Assembly: GCF_014635325.1 (NCBI RefSeq)
Contig: NZ_BMCT01000001.1
Coordinates: 959,743-1,023,742, forward strand
Direction: 5' to 3'
Length of the DNA: 64,000 nucleotides
Source of the DNA: Azorhizobium oxalatiphilum
GTDB taxonomy: Bacteria > Pseudomonadota > Alphaproteobacteria > Rhizobiales > Xanthobacteraceae
In this document: positions 37,106 to 44,427 of the stretch, piece by piece
Layout of the letters: each line of letters begins with the position of its first letter
How positions within the stretch are numbered: the stretch's first letter is position 1
Notes under the pieces: generated by a model
Seen by the model: the letters and a program-made list of their open reading frames with translations, nothing else
Told to the model about the DNA's origin: nothing
Databases searched by the model: none
Translations under genes and position numbers: made by a program

Positions 37106-37242
37106 CCCCTCTCCCGCTTGCGGGGGAGGGTTAGGGAGGGGGCAGACCGGGCGGAACATCTGGAAGCCACGTACCTGGCGGAGCGCGTCCCCGCCTGCGG
37201 CGGGCCCCCTCCCAACCCTCCCCCGCAAGCGGGAGAGGGCTT
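37106..37242. repeat. R2 repeat: inverted pair of CTCTCCCGCTTGCGGG units
   Basis: The left unit (37106-37143) reads CCCTCTCCCGCTTGCGGGGG and continues to GGGAGGGGGC. The right unit (37204-37242) is its inverse, GCCCCCTCCC to GCGGGAGAGGGC. It lies in the 494-bp gap between glyS and the sciP terminator. Copies occur at 46690 and, as a single unit, at 52323. Nothing else is recognised in this gap apart from the terminator. Confidence 0.85.
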
Positions 37243-37456
37243 TCCCGCGCGCTACCCGCGCAAGTATTTCCAAGTAATATTTTCTTATCCATCTTCGCTG
37301 ACTGCGCTGGCCGGATAGACCACAGCTGCCTCTTCGGCGTAGGTGGGCTGCGACATTCTCGCGCAGAGCGCGTATCCGCCCGGCAAGCGCACGGACGCCG
37401 TCACGCCACCACGCCGACCCTCAGTCCCGCGCCCCTCGCAGCGTCAGGAAACCGGC

Positions 37457-37494
37457 AATAAAAAAGCCCCGGAGGCCGATGGCATCCGGGGCTT
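37457..37494 (-). terminator. Terminator of sciP
   Basis: AAGCCCCGGA (37464-37473) pairs with TCCGGGGCTT (37485-37494). On the minus strand the stem is followed by TTTTTTATT. It starts 18 bp after the sciP stop. Confidence 0.9.
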
Positions 37495-37511
37495 GTCTGG
37501 TTAATGAAAGA

Positions 37512-37787
37512 TTACTGGCGATAATGCTGAATGCGTGTGGTGCGCAGGCCCGGCAGGCCGTGACGATCAATGGAGGCCTGCCAGGACAGGAACTCGTCCA
37601 CCGTCAGCGTATAGCGCTTGCAGGCTTCTTCCAGGCTGATGAGGCCGCCGCGCACGGCGGCCACCACTTCCGCCTTGCGGCGGATCACCCAGCGTCGCGT
37701 GTCAGGCGGCGGCAAATCCGCAATTGTCAGCGGACTGCCGTCAGGCCCGATCACATACTTGGCTCTGGGCCGATAGGCATCGGTCAT
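37512..37787 (-). CDS. sciP: SciP, CtrA-inhibitor (DUF1153) transcription factor
   Basis: 91 aa from the ATG at 37787 (a GTG four codons earlier is possible). It is almost the consensus of the DUF1153 family: KYVIGPDGSPLTIADLPPP, RRWVIRRKAEVVAAVRGGLI, SLEEACKRYTLTVDEFLSW and a final LRTTRIQHYR. In Caulobacter SciP binds DNA and blocks CtrA-dependent activation, timing gene expression in the cell cycle. The gene is characteristic of Alphaproteobacteria. It has its own terminator and a long A+T-rich leader region. Confidence 0.96.
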   Translation of the reverse strand: MTDAYRPRAKYVIGPDGSPLTIADLPPPDTRRWVIRRKAEVVAAVRGGLISLEEACKRYTLTVDEFLSWQASIDRHGLPGLRTTRIQHYRQ

Positions 37788-38137
37788 CGTTACGCTCACC
37801 CGTTACTACCCCACTCTTGAATTGAACTGTGGCAGAGGGCGATGAAGAATTCCCTAAAGGACAAATGGAGGATGTTGTTTACTTCTCTTAATGGAAGCTG
37901 AAACAGGCATTCCTTAACGAATGGCGCATGAAGTTGTTAACCAATTCCGCGCCGTGGTTGCAACATAGGTTGCATCGCTATTTGTCGCCAACTTGGCGCG
38001 CCCGGATCAAAGCACAAGAACTGCCGAGTATCCGCGAAGATTGCAGCTGCTCGTCTGCTCATCATGCGCAGATGCGGCGTACGCCCTGTTCTGCCGGGGG
38101 CGCGGGGCAGGGCGGGCGAATGCGCGGAAAGCGCCCC
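37788..38137. other. sciP upstream region, 350 bp, A+T-rich
   Basis: This must hold the sciP promoter. It contains TTAAC at 37914 and GTTAAC at 37936, half-sites like those of CtrA but not in the canonical TTAA-N7-TTAA spacing. It also contains an imperfect palindrome around TTGCAACATAGGTTGCA near 37958. No gene is convincing here; rightward frames from 37928 look like shadows of the haemoglobin gene. Confidence 0.4.
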
Positions 38138-38578
38138 TCAGGGCGCGCCGGGCGGGGCGATGCCGGGCTCGGCTACGTTGCGCATCCAGTCGGCAAGGCG
38201 GGACATGGCGGCGTCGATGCCCTGCCGGGTCCGCTCATCCGGCACCGCGTCCTCAAGCGCGCCACGCATGCACATGAGCCAGGCATCCCGGTCGGCCGCC
38301 TTGATGGGCACGTGCATGTGGCGCTGGCGCATGCGCGGGTGGCCGCGCTCGGGCGTGTAGAGCTTCGGGCCGCCCAGCCATTCGCTGAGGTAGCGCTTCA
38401 GAACGTCCTTGGTCTCGGTGAGATCGGGCCGGTGCAGGGAGCGCAGGTAGGCCGCATCGGGCAGGGTGTCCATCCGGTGATAGAAGTCCTCCACCAGCCG
38501 GTCGATGGTGGCCGCGCCCCCGATGCGCTCGTAGACGGACACCTCGGTCCCGGCCGTGGCCGCATTCTCCTGGGACAT
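38138..38578 (-). CDS. Truncated haemoglobin, group II
   Basis: 146 aa. Globin features are YERIGGAATIDRLVEDFYHRM (helices A/B), the proximal His region RQRHMHVPI, and DAWLMCMRGAL with Trp G8, which is characteristic of group II. It binds O2 or NO. The start follows GGGAGGGAAGG; the longer frame upstream is not globin-like. It is the first gene left of the nif operon and on the same strand, 239 bp beyond it. A protective role for nitrogenase is possible but unproved. Confidence 0.92.
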   Translation of the reverse strand: MSQENAATAGTEVSVYERIGGAATIDRLVEDFYHRMDTLPDAAYLRSLHRPDLTETKDVLKRYLSEWLGGPKLYTPERGHPRMRQRHMHVPIKAADRDAWLMCMRGALEDAVPDERTRQGIDAAMSRLADWMRNVAEPGIAPPGAP

Positions 38579-38817
38579 GACCTTCCCTCCCGCCGCAGTG
38601 CAGCCTTGCCTGTCATCGCCGGCTGATGGTTCTTCGGGAGGGGTTTCCCGAGGAACGGTATTCCCCGTCGGCACTGTTTCCCCGCAGATGGGGCGTTTAC
38701 GCCGGCAAATCAATATGGTGCGGGGCTGGAGACGGCGCGCGCTTCGACCGATCTGCGCCGGCAGGCCGCCGCGCCGTCTCCCGCGTGGAGAGGAAGGCAC
38801 GGCGGCCGATCATCGGC

Positions 38818-39168
38818 TCAGGCGGCGGAGGCGGCACCTGCTGCGGCAGCGGCGGCGCCCTCGGCCACCGCTTCCGCCTTCAGCACCGACAGTTCCACCT
38901 TGGTGAGGCGGAACACGCCGCGCCCGCCGGCCAGCGCCTGATAGGCGGTGGGCACGGCGAGGCTGAGGAAGTTGAACCATTGCTGCGCGGTGAGGGAGGC
39001 CGGGGTCTCGCCCGCTTCCACCACCGAGCCGTTGTTGATGAACTTCATGTGCAGGATCACTTCCGGCACGGCCTTGAGGCCCGGATCACGCGCCGCGATG
39101 GCGCGCACTTCGCCGAGATTGGTCACTTCGGCAGAGGGCGCCTGGGCGGTGGTTTCCGTTTCACTCAT
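38818..39168 (-). CDS. nif-operon protein of unknown function
   Basis: 116 aa, starting after AAGGAGT. A disordered first 20 residues precedes a compact domain (PEVILHMKFINNGSVV, AQQWFNFLSLAVPTAYQALAGGRGVFRLTKVEL) and an Ala-rich tail. No cysteines or known motif. It is the last gene of the long leftward run that begins at nifB, 86 bp after the [2Fe-2S] ferredoxin gene. Function not known. Confidence 0.65.
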   Translation of the reverse strand: MSETETTAQAPSAEVTNLGEVRAIAARDPGLKAVPEVILHMKFINNGSVVEAGETPASLTAQQWFNFLSLAVPTAYQALAGGRGVFRLTKVELSVLKAEAVAEGAAAAAAGAASAA

Positions 39169-39254
39169 GGGAACACTCCTTTTGCTGGGGGTCAAAGAGA
39201 GGTGTCCGCGTCCGGACTGGCGGTGTTCCGGGCGCGGGGTTGGTGATCCGGCGA

Positions 39255-39563
39255 TCAGAGCCCCGAGTCGAAGCCCAGGATCTCGATCTGCACGTCCTCG
39301 GTGCCGAGGATCACCGCCTGGCAGGCGAGGCGGGATTTGGAGGAGACGCCGACCATGGCATCGAGCGTCTCATTCTCCTCGCGGGCGACGCGGGAGAGGC
39401 CCTTGCGGCCGGCATGCACGAAGATGTGGCAGACGTTGCAGGTCTTGTCGCCCTTGCAGGCGTGGCCGAGCTTGATGTCGCCCTTGGTGAGCACGTCCAG
39501 CAGGCTCATGCCTTCGGCGGCTTCCAGCACCTGGCCGGAGGGCATGACGGTGAGAGTGGTCAT
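39255..39563 (-). CDS. [2Fe-2S] ferredoxin of the nif cluster
   Basis: 102 aa. Ligands are Cys36, Cys42, Cys45 and Cys81 (ACKGDKTCNVC ... LACQ), the C-x5-C-x2-C-xn-C pattern of adrenodoxin-type ferredoxins. There is no targeting sequence. It is probably an electron donor in cofactor assembly or nitrogenase reduction. The ATG at 39563 is favoured over an upstream extension lacking family similarity. The gap before the aminotransferase-like gene upstream is 180 bp, so a separate promoter is possible. Confidence 0.9.
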   Translation of the reverse strand: MTTLTVMPSGQVLEAAEGMSLLDVLTKGDIKLGHACKGDKTCNVCHIFVHAGRKGLSRVAREENETLDAMVGVSSKSRLACQAVILGTEDVQIEILGFDSGL

Positions 39564-39743
39564 CTGTACGCTCCTTCTTGTCGTCTCGTCTGATGGTGTC
39601 GTTTGGTCCATGCGGGCACACGTCGTCATGTCCTGCCCGTTCGCGGGGCGGGATGATCTTGTGCTCAGTTGAAGGAGGCGGAAGGCCGCCGGGCACGCGC
39701 GTCGTCCCGAAAGGTTCCGGCTCCGGTTCGCGTCAGGCGCGCG

Positions 39744-41075
39744 CTAATAGATGGCCGCGCCGGCCCCCACATTGATGGAGGCGTCCTTCATGGTCTCCAC
39801 GATGAAGGCGATCTGGTCCTCGGTGAGATGCGGGTGGAAGGGCAGCGCCACCGCGCGGTCGGAGAGCTTTTCCGCCACCAGCAGGTCGCCGCGCCGGTAG
39901 CCCATGTCGAAATAATGCCGCTGCAGATGGATGGCCTGGCTGTAGGCCGCCGCATGCACCTGCTCGGTGCGCAGATCCTCCACGATGGCATCGCGGCTGG
40001 AGCGCGAGAAGCGGTTGCCCAGATGCACCAGATAGAGGAACCAGTTCACATCCGTCACATCCGGCCCCGTATAGGGGTCCTTGATGCCTTCGAACGACTT
40101 GATGTGGCGATAGTAGAGATGCTCCACCGTGCGCCGCCGCTCGAGGATCGCATCGAGCCGCCCCAGCTGTGCGAGGCCGAGGGCGGCGGACATTTCGCTC
40201 ATGCCCGCCTGATAGGGTGGGGTTGAGCCCACCACCACGGAGGCGCGTTCCTCCAGTCTGTGGGAGCGCGCGCGGCGGGCGTGCATGGCGATGTCGATAT
40301 CGTCCGTCACCAGCATGCCGCCCTCGCCGCAGGTGATCGCGAAGGGCTGGGAGAAATCGAACACCGAGGCATCGCCGAACGTGCCCACCAGCGCACCCTG
40401 ATAGCGCGCGCCGATGGCCTCGGTTGAGTCCTCAAGCAGCTTCAGCCCGTGCCGTTCGGCCAGCGCCCGCAGCCGATCCCAGGCGGCGGGGTGGCCGTTG
40501 GTGTTGCCGGCGATGATGGCACGGGTGGCCGGCGTGATGCGCGGCTCCGCCTTCTCCGGCGAAAGCGTGCCGGACCAGTATTCCACGTCGGCGAACACCG
40601 GCTTCGCGCCGGCGAGGCTGATGGCGTGGGCGGTCTCGCGGAAGGAATAGGGCGAGGCGATCACCTCGTCACCGGGGCCGATGCCATAGGCTTTCAGCGC
40701 CAGCAGCAAAGCCATGGTGCCGCTCGGCACCGCCACCGCATGGCGGCGGCCGAGATAAGCGGCGAACGCGGCTTCGAAGGCCGCCACCGTGGGGCCTGCG
40801 GAGAGCAGCGCGCCACGCAGCACCGCCTCCACCGCCGCCAGCTCCACCCCGGTGATGTCGGGATCGGAGAGCGGGATCATCTCCACATCGTCGTCCGCGT
40901 CTTCGTCCGGCTCCGGCGCGGCGTCCACCGGCACGAGCACGGGGCCCGCGCCCGGCAGCCGGATGACGGTGGAGGAGCCGGGCGCGCCACCGCCATCGAT
41001 GAGCCGGAGTTCAGTGGCGCTGGGCTCGGTGGGATGCGGCTGCGATGCGCCGGTTCGTTCTGTGGCGTCGGTCAT
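39744..41075 (-). CDS. DegT/DnrJ/EryC1 aminotransferase homologue lacking the PLP lysine
   Basis: 443 aa. Residues 1-65 are acidic and disordered, followed by the full fold-type I sugar-aminotransferase domain: VPSGTMALLLALKAYGIGPGDEVI, SPYSFRETAHAISLAGAKPVFADV, and LLEDSTEAIGARYQG. The Schiff-base Lys expected between VFDFS and TCGEGGMLVTD (as in ArnB, ...KNITCAEGG) is Phe245 here (FSQPFAITCGEGG), so transamination should be impossible. The 4-base ATGA overlap with the upstream gene fixes the start. It sits deep in the nif operon; its role is unknown. Confidence 0.88.
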   Translation of the reverse strand: MTDATERTGASQPHPTEPSATELRLIDGGGAPGSSTVIRLPGAGPVLVPVDAAPEPDEDADDDVEMIPLSDPDITGVELAAVEAVLRGALLSAGPTVAAFEAAFAAYLGRRHAVAVPSGTMALLLALKAYGIGPGDEVIASPYSFRETAHAISLAGAKPVFADVEYWSGTLSPEKAEPRITPATRAIIAGNTNGHPAAWDRLRALAERHGLKLLEDSTEAIGARYQGALVGTFGDASVFDFSQPFAITCGEGGMLVTDDIDIAMHARRARSHRLEERASVVVGSTPPYQAGMSEMSAALGLAQLGRLDAILERRRTVEHLYYRHIKSFEGIKDPYTGPDVTDVNWFLYLVHLGNRFSRSSRDAIVEDLRTEQVHAAAYSQAIHLQRHYFDMGYRRGDLLVAEKLSDRAVALPFHPHLTEDQIAFIVETMKDASINVGAGAAIY

Positions 41076-41344
41076 GGCCCCACCTGTCGCATGGCCAGCA
41101 CCAGTCCGGTGGCGCGGGCGGGATCGTTGGTGAGCTGGACGCAATGGTCGTGGCCGTCCAGCAGGTGCAGGTCGCAGGCGGCAAAGGTGCGGAACGGGGT
41201 CTCGGCCACGTCCGAGGCGTCGCAGCGGGTCCAGCTCAGATGCGGGAAGCGGCCGCGTAGGGTGGCGATCACGCCCGCGCCGCCCGCCTCCGCCCCGTTC
41301 AGCAGGGCTTCGATGTCCGCAAGTTCACTCGCTGCCAGCGCCAT
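41072..41344 (-). CDS. Small nif-associated protein
   Basis: 90 aa, soluble, with two Cys (TRCDASD; AACDLHLLDGHDHC). The ending (CDLHLLDGHDHCVQLTNDPARATGLVLA) looks like a compact alpha/beta domain. It overlaps the start of the DegT-like gene by 4 bases, so the pair is translationally coupled and probably acts together. No family is recognised with confidence. Confidence 0.7.
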   Translation of the reverse strand: MALAASELADIEALLNGAEAGGAGVIATLRGRFPHLSWTRCDASDVAETPFRTFAACDLHLLDGHDHCVQLTNDPARATGLVLAMRQVGP

Positions 41345-41450
41345 GGTTTCGTTCCCGTTTCCGTATCCGGCCCGCGTCCGCCTGTCGCCTTCCGTGTCGG
41401 CTTTCCGCCTTTTCCGTCAGGTGCGTGTCCTTGTTTGGAACGATGCAAAT

Positions 41451-41810
41451 TCATTGCCAGAAGATGCGCTCGGGGTCCTCGTTGAGCAGCGCCAACAGGT
41501 CGGCGAGGCGCGGATGGGTGCTGTGCAGCCGCCATTCTTCCAGGCCATGGTTCTTGGCGAACAACTGCCACTCCCCGGTGTCGGGCAGATGGATCAGGCG
41601 GGCCACGTCGATGATGCCGCCGGTGGGATCCACCTTGCGCGAGCAGCAGGGGCTGGAGATGCGGTAGCCACCTTCCACCTTCGCCACGGTCGGCGAGACG
41701 TAGCGATAGCGCGCGCGATCCTCCAGCGCGCGCTCGATCCGCTTGCGGTCGAGGTCGTTGGGATGGGCCGCCGGGCGCAGCAGCAGGGTGGCCAGGGCTG
41801 CGGATGGCAT
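41451..41810 (-). CDS. nif-operon protein with a CC motif, unknown
   Basis: 119 aa starting after GGAGGAGAG. The core has SPCCSRKVDPTGGIIDVARL and WQLFAKNHGLEEWRLHS. The double Cys and the Lys/Arg-rich N-half (RKRIERALEDRARYRYV) could bind metal or nucleic acid, but I do not recognise the family. It lies 106 bp upstream of the 90-aa gene and is separated from nifZ by a hairpin repeat. Confidence 0.65.
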   Translation of the reverse strand: MPSAALATLLLRPAAHPNDLDRKRIERALEDRARYRYVSPTVAKVEGGYRISSPCCSRKVDPTGGIIDVARLIHLPDTGEWQLFAKNHGLEEWRLHSTHPRLADLLALLNEDPERIFWQ

Positions 41811-41831
41811 CCGTCTCTCCTCCAGGTCTCT

Positions 41832-41937
41832 CTAGAGCATGTTCGGCTTTGATTGCTTCGCAATCCAAACCGAAAAACATTCTCTATCAATAAGTTGGAG
41901 TGTTTCAGTGTTTCCATGAAACAATGAAACGCTCTAG
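41832..41937. repeat. R4 two-hairpin repeat, copy A
   Basis: Bounded by CTAGAGC and GCTCTAG. The first palindrome is CGGCTTTGATTGC / GCAATCCAAACCG; the second is around GTTTCAGTGTTTCCATGAAAC. A copy at 61491 matches along about 100 bp, and a half copy lies at 14226. It is located between two nif-operon genes. Confidence 0.85.
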
Positions 41938-41977
41938 CGAAGACGCTATCCTGCGTCCCCGGCGCGCCACCAGGCGG

Positions 41978-42217
41978 TCAGGCCGGGGTGATCTCCTCCT
42001 CGAGGCAGCCCACCACGAGGCGTTCGCCGAATTCCACCAGATAGACCGGCATGTTCGCCTCCGTGTGGGTGCCCACGTTCACGATCTCCCCGAGCCCGCC
42101 CTCGGGCACGAGGAGCGCCTCCTTCGGCGCACCGGGAAAGGTGCCGTCGTTCACCAGGTCGACGGTGGTGCGGACCCTCTGGCCCCATTGATACTTCGGC
42201 AGTCTGGGCTCGAACAC
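41978..42217 (-). CDS. nifZ: NifZ family protein, copy 2 (79 aa)
   Basis: NifZ is a small protein needed for P-cluster maturation in nitrogenase MoFe protein. Here KYQWGQRVRTTVDLVNDGTFPG, LGEIVNVGTHTEANMPVYLVEF and VGCLEEEI match the family's KYxxGxxV, NDGTxPG and VGxxxEE. It is slightly short. It lies 6 bp downstream of the other nifZ copy, with which it shares only family-level similarity. Confidence 0.88.
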   Translation of the reverse strand: MFEPRLPKYQWGQRVRTTVDLVNDGTFPGAPKEALLVPEGGLGEIVNVGTHTEANMPVYLVEFGERLVVGCLEEEITPA

Positions 42218-42223
42218 GTCACG

Positions 42224-42529
42224 TCACTCCGGCAGGGGGATGTCGATGTCTTCGCGGGTCTCTGCGGGCTCCAGCTCCTTGCGCTTCATGCCCACGCGGT
42301 TGCCGCTGTCCAGGAATTCGACGCCATAGATGTAGAATTGCTGGAGAAATGTTCCGATGCTCACCACGTAGCCGATCTCGCCCTTCTTCGCGAGAACGTC
42401 GCCGATCTCGCGGCCGGCATAGGTGCCGTCATTGCGGATGGTGCGGCGGGATTTCACCTTCTGGCCGTAGATGAAGGTGGGCGGGGCATCCAGCTCCACC
42501 ACATCGCTGTCGCGGACGATATTGCTCAT
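42224..42529 (-). CDS. nifZ: NifZ family protein, copy 1 (101 aa)
   Basis: FIYGQKVKSRRTIRNDGTYAG, GEIGYVVSIGTFLQQFYIYGVEFL and VGMKRKELE are typical NifZ. It starts at the ATG that overlaps the LRV-protein stop by 4 bases (ATGA). The C-terminal 15 residues are acidic. Together with the shorter copy next to it, this makes a tandem nifZ pair. Confidence 0.92.
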   Translation of the reverse strand: MSNIVRDSDVVELDAPPTFIYGQKVKSRRTIRNDGTYAGREIGDVLAKKGEIGYVVSIGTFLQQFYIYGVEFLDSGNRVGMKRKELEPAETREDIDIPLPE

Positions 42530-43317
42530 CGCGGGGCCTCCAGAAGTTCCACGCGCCGTCCCGGCGCGGGGCTGTCGCTCGCAGCCAGCCGGGCGCGGGC
42601 GGCCTCGCGCACCATCTCGTCCCCATCCTCCACCAGCAGGGCGGCGGCCTGCGGCGTGGCTTCGCTCGCCACCAGATGGCGCACCCGCCAGTCGGGGTCG
42701 CCGGCAAGGCGCGCCAGCAGGTCCGGCGGCAGGCGGCGGGCGGCATCGAGCCGCACGGTGGCATCGCGGTCGCGGGTCATGCGCGGCAGCCATTCGGCCG
42801 GCACGCGCTGGGCCACCACGCGGCGCACCTCGGTCTCCGGGTCGTCCATCAGCCGCCCCAGCAGAGGCGGGGCGATGCGGCGGGCGATGACGAGGCGCAC
42901 GTAATAATCCTCGTCCGCCAGCATGGGCAGCAGCTCGCCGTCCTCCAGCAGGGTCACGATGCGGATGCGCACCTCGCGGTGCGGATCGTGGCGCAACGGC
43001 AGCACGAGGCGCTTTGGCAGGCGGCGGGCGGCGTTCCAGCGCACCGTTTCCTCCGGATCCTCCAGCAGCGCCGGCAGCAGGAAAGGCGCGGCATGCTTGG
43101 CGGCGATCGCCCGCACCTCGAAATGGGGATGCTTCAGATGGCCGTTGGCAAGGCCGGGGTTCCAGTTGAAGAACCGATCAATCCGCCGGGCATAGCGATC
43201 CTGCACGCAGGCATGCTTCAGCCGGCAGCGCCCCTCCGCTCGAAGGTCGGCGTGGGCGCACCTGCCGCAGTCGATGTCGTGGCCCTGCCAGTCACGGGCT
43301 TCGTCGATGTCATCCAT
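42526..43317 (-). CDS. LRV protein: leucine-rich-repeat variant with N-terminal [4Fe-4S] domain
   Basis: 263 aa. Cys17, Cys20, Cys31 and Cys37 (DCGRCAH ... GRCRLKHAC) form the Fe-S cluster motif of the LRV protein first described near nif genes in Azotobacter vinelandii. From residue 60, about eight 24-residue helical repeats follow, with recurring LLPALLEDPE, VLPLRHDPH and LLARLAGDPDWRVR. It is a likely protein-protein interaction scaffold in nitrogenase assembly. It overlaps its neighbours on both sides (4 bp with nifZ, 8 bp with the TPR-like gene). Confidence 0.9.
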   Translation of the reverse strand: MDDIDEARDWQGHDIDCGRCAHADLRAEGRCRLKHACVQDRYARRIDRFFNWNPGLANGHLKHPHFEVRAIAAKHAAPFLLPALLEDPEETVRWNAARRLPKRLVLPLRHDPHREVRIRIVTLLEDGELLPMLADEDYYVRLVIARRIAPPLLGRLMDDPETEVRRVVAQRVPAEWLPRMTRDRDATVRLDAARRLPPDLLARLAGDPDWRVRHLVASEATPQAAALLVEDGDEMVREAARARLAASDSPAPGRRVELLEAPR

Positions 43318-43927
43318 CGGCGTCCGGCTCCGCTTGTGCGGCTTCCGCCCGGTCCGCCACGTCCAGCAGCAGTCGGGCGCCGATCTTGTCGGAGGGGTCG
43401 AGTTGCATCAGCTTGGTGGCGGCGGCGCGTCCTTCCTGCAGATCGCCGAGGCGCATCTGCAGATAGGCGTAGCCCTTCAGGGTGAAGAGGAAGAAGCGCG
43501 GTTTCAGCGCCTCATAGCTGGAGAAATCCGCGTCCGTGGCGCGCACCTCGCGCCAGTCGGTGGAGAAATTGTTGCTGCGTCCGGCCGTCACGAGACACTC
43601 CCGTGCCACGGCCAGGGCCTGCGCCAGCCGGCCCTTGTAGAAATAAAAGCGGTAGAGGCCGATGAGCACCGCCACATGGCCGGGCGCCAGCGCCTGCGCG
43701 GCCTTGAGGTGGGCTTCGGCCACGGCGCTGTCGGCATAGGCGAGGCTCGCCGCTTTCAGCTCCGCCTCGGCCGCTTCCGGCAGGCCGCCGCCGAGCAGCG
43801 GATCACCCAGCAGCCGGTCCACCCATTCCGCGTCCGCCGTTGAGCCGGCGGGTGCGGCGCCGGCCGCCCGCGCGGCCGCATCCGCCTCAGGGCGGGTCCG
43901 GTCGCGGGGCAGGGTGGCGGCGTCCAT
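43310..43927 (-). CDS. TPR-like nif-associated protein
   Basis: 205 aa. An Ala/Pro-rich disordered N-terminus of about 30 residues precedes helical pairs such as AEAHLKAAQALAPGHVAVLIGLYRFYFYKGRLAQALAVARECL and FLFTLKGYAYLQMRLGDLQEGRAAATKLMQLDPSD, which fit TPR spacing. It is a probable assembly scaffold. It overlaps the LRV gene by 8 bp and is 7 bp downstream of the IscA/HesB-like gene, so it belongs to the nifB operon. Confidence 0.78.
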   Translation of the reverse strand: MDAATLPRDRTRPEADAAARAAGAAPAGSTADAEWVDRLLGDPLLGGGLPEAAEAELKAASLAYADSAVAEAHLKAAQALAPGHVAVLIGLYRFYFYKGRLAQALAVARECLVTAGRSNNFSTDWREVRATDADFSSYEALKPRFFLFTLKGYAYLQMRLGDLQEGRAAATKLMQLDPSDKIGARLLLDVADRAEAAQAEPDADG

Positions 43928-43934
43928 GAGCGGC

Positions 43935-44324
43935 CTAGCCCAGCGTCACGATGGGCGAGGCATGCGAAGAGCAGGTGCCGGTGTTCCTGGGATCACGGAA
44001 AACGAGGCCGGTCTGGGCCAGGCTGTCCGAGAAATCGATGGTGACGCCCGCCAGCAGCAGCCGGCTTTCCGCCGGCAGGAACAGGCGGACGCCATCGCGC
44101 TCCACCACCGCGTCCCCGGTCCTAGGTTCGCGGCAGACACTCATGTCGGCGGACAGGCCGGAGCAACCGCCGGGGCTGAGCACCAGACGGAAGCCGCTCG
44201 TCGCATCGCCATCCGCAAGCAGCATCATGCGGATGAAGCGGGCCGCCGCGCGGGTCATCTCGAAGGGCGGTACGAGATGGGCGGAGGCGGTCTGGGGGGA
44301 CTGGGTAACGGGATCGAGCGACAT
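43935..44324 (-). CDS. IscA/HesB-like protein with altered C-terminal ligand motif
   Basis: 129 aa of the A-type Fe-S carrier family (GFRLVLSPGGCSGLSADMS, then VTIDFSDSLAQTGLVFRDP). Cys54 corresponds to the first ligand and Cys118 to the second. The usual CxCG ending, however, is CSSH here, so the third Cys is Ser120 with a His next to it. GAGG precedes the ATG at 44324; a longer frame upstream runs through a repeat. It probably handles clusters for nif proteins in a modified manner. Confidence 0.88.
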   Translation of the reverse strand: MSLDPVTQSPQTASAHLVPPFEMTRAAARFIRMMLLADGDATSGFRLVLSPGGCSGLSADMSVCREPRTGDAVVERDGVRLFLPAESRLLLAGVTIDFSDSLAQTGLVFRDPRNTGTCSSHASPIVTLG

Positions 44325-44427
44325 GAGTGTTTCCTCTTGGCTTTGTCCTGCTGCGCTGTTTGTGTGCCTTGTCTTCGAAGCTCGGGATCGAACGACATTC
44401 ACTGTGCAACTGCTTTGCAGCAGTAGA

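Noticed and set aside
37106-37242. CRISPR-like array
   Set aside because: The repeats are inverted palindromic pairs, not regularly spaced direct repeats, and no cas genes are present.
37900-37945. CtrA binding sites upstream of sciP
   Set aside because: TTAAC half-sites are present but spaced 18-19 bases, not the 7 of the known box; left as a note only.
37928-38626. A 232-aa plus-strand gene opposite the haemoglobin
   Set aside because: It overlaps the globin gene antisense and has no recognisable features.
44325-44420. Possible sigma-54 promoter before the IscA/HesB-like gene (GG-N10-GC)
   Set aside because: Only the two dinucleotides match; the TTGC block reads CAGC, and no NifA site is present, so chance is likely.
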